From Eucommia ulmoides (taxonomy: Eukaryota; Streptophyta; Magnoliopsida; Garryales; Eucommiaceae): a stretch of DNA of 64,000 bases. Position 1 is the stretch's first letter; each line of letters opens with the position of its first letter. A program made the translations under genes and the position numbers. Shown one piece after another: positions 63,305 through 64,000 of this stretch. Location: positions 46,034,785 through 46,098,784 of the forward strand of contig CM028326.1 in assembly GCA_016647705.1 (NCBI GenBank), in the 5' to 3' direction. The notes beneath the pieces are model-generated. The model ran no database searches and was not told the DNA's origin. It saw nothing but the letters and a program-made list of their open reading frames with translations.

Positions 63305-64000
63305 CAGTCGATAAATTCCACCTCCTCCACCACAACAGATTTCACTAACTTATCCAATTTTTGCTCAATGAGCTTTTAACGCTCTGGGTGAAATTTCTTT
63401 CTCTTTTGCCTCACAGGGGGATAGTGAGGGTACGCATGGAGTCGATGCATAGCGATGATTAGATCAATCCCAAGAAGTTCATTATGGGACCAAGTGAGCA
63501 CGTCGTAATTCCTCCTAAGGAGATTGACTAATTCTTCTTTGTATGTCGGGCTGAGTTTGGCACCAATTCGGATGGTTCTCCCTTTAATGGTAGGATGAAT
63601 AGGAACTTCTATCAGGTCTTCATGAGGACGTGGATGGGGTTTCTCATCTCAAGGGTCGTTAATAGGCACGATTTTAGGATCAGTCAAGGCCATGAGTTCA
63701 ACTTCGCCATTCCCGGTCCTGACCATTAATTGTTATTTCTTCTTTTCAAGCACCCTCCTGGCATAAGAATAAGTAGATTCTTGGTCTCTCCTCACCTCCC
63801 CCACCCCTCTTTCTGTGGGAATATTTATTGATTGGTGGTAGGGGAGGACACTACTTTTAGGGCCGCCAATGTAGGCCACCCAATGATCGTATTGTAAGAA
63901 GAAGGTCGGTCCACGATGCGGAATTTAACCCAAACAGTGGCCGAAGTGGGCGCAACACCAACCGTGAAGGGAAGTGAGGTCCAACCCATGGAATTCACCA
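63305..64000 (-). pseudogene. Protease end and RT N-terminal region of element X, continuing beyond the window
   Basis: Minus-strand remnants. From the window edge, the protease C-half reads PWGWTSLPFTVGVAPTSATV and VDRPSSYNTIIGWPTLAALK. After a break come RRDQESTYSYARRVLEKKK and TAA at 63733-63735, followed by CAATTA. The pol frame continues ELMALTDPK, RPHEDLIEVPIHPTIKGRT, RRNYDVLTWSHNELLGIDL and PPVRQKRKKFHPER up to VEEVEFIDW, next to the family-A LTR. This joins exactly to the RT remnant ending at 53418. A TGA at 63654-63652 and further stops show decay. Confidence 0.85.
63727..63735 (-). promoter_or_regulatory. In-frame stop with readthrough-type context (TAA CAATTA) in element X
   Basis: On the minus strand the protease frame ends EKKK then TAA, and the next bases are CAATTA, followed in the same frame by MVRTGNGEVELMALTDP. 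This is the codon homologous to TAG CAATCA of elements B and W. Confidence 0.6.

Noticed and set aside
1-64000. tRNA, rRNA or CRISPR features
   Set aside because: None found by reading; the tandem repeats present have no spacer-repeat structure, and no cloverleaf with T-arm consensus was noticed.

Overview
The window is nuclear DNA of a flowering plant, most likely a eudicot. The evidence is two pentatricopeptide-repeat (PPR) genes, a phytochrome-kinase-substrate gene, a TRIP4/ASC-1 gene with canonical plant introns, and large amounts of Ty3/gypsy retrotransposon DNA, including the plant Tat lineage recognised by its second RNase H domain. No rRNA, tRNA or CRISPR was seen.

Region 1-18 kb is the gene-bearing part. 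A PHYTOCHROME KINASE SUBSTRATE-like gene on the minus strand is cut by the left edge (1-975). About 7.8 kb of AT-rich intergenic DNA follows, holding a MITE-like piece and decayed tandem repeats. A PLS-class PPR gene (8777-10828, +) lies tail-to-tail, 42 bp apart, with a four-exon TRIP4-type zinc-finger gene (10871-14781, -). A 5'-truncated LINE sits in intron 2 of that gene. The TRIP4 gene is divergent from a P-class PPR gene (15339-17603, +) that I recognise as the orthologue of Arabidopsis At1g74580. The two share a 557-bp intergenic promoter region.

Region 20-32 kb is an old, stop-riddled Tat retrotransposon ('W', + strand): gag, protease, RT, two RNases H, integrase, a 3' minisatellite and remnants of an antisense ORF. 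It was interrupted by three separate LTR-type insertions with 5-bp target duplications (21633-23619, family C; 25570-26917 and 28346-29979, family A). A plastid atpF-like scrap lies in its protease region. Region 32-42 kb is a patchwork of LTR pieces of several families.

Region 42.9-64 kb is a nest of four levels. Tat element Y (minus; 3' LTR 42903-43704) appears to be interrupted at about 46847 by Tat element X (minus; 3' LTR 46848-47825). X is split at 53418/63300 by a family-A solo LTR. That LTR is split at 53618/62124 by a young, nearly intact 8.5-kb Tat element B (53619-62123, 5-bp duplication actaa, LTRs about 98.5% identical).

The most interesting signals are in the Tat elements. First, in three mutually diverged elements (W, B, X) the Gag-protease frame is separated from the RT frame by one stop codon in the same frame, followed immediately by CAATCA or CAATTA. 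This matches the CARYYA context of leaky, readthrough stop codons. Second, Y and X carry an antisense gene with its own TATA box and canonical introns, as expected only for a gene transcribed antisense to the retroelement genome. Third, two LTR families carry arrays of short palindromes upstream of their TATA boxes, and the palindrome sequences differ between copies.
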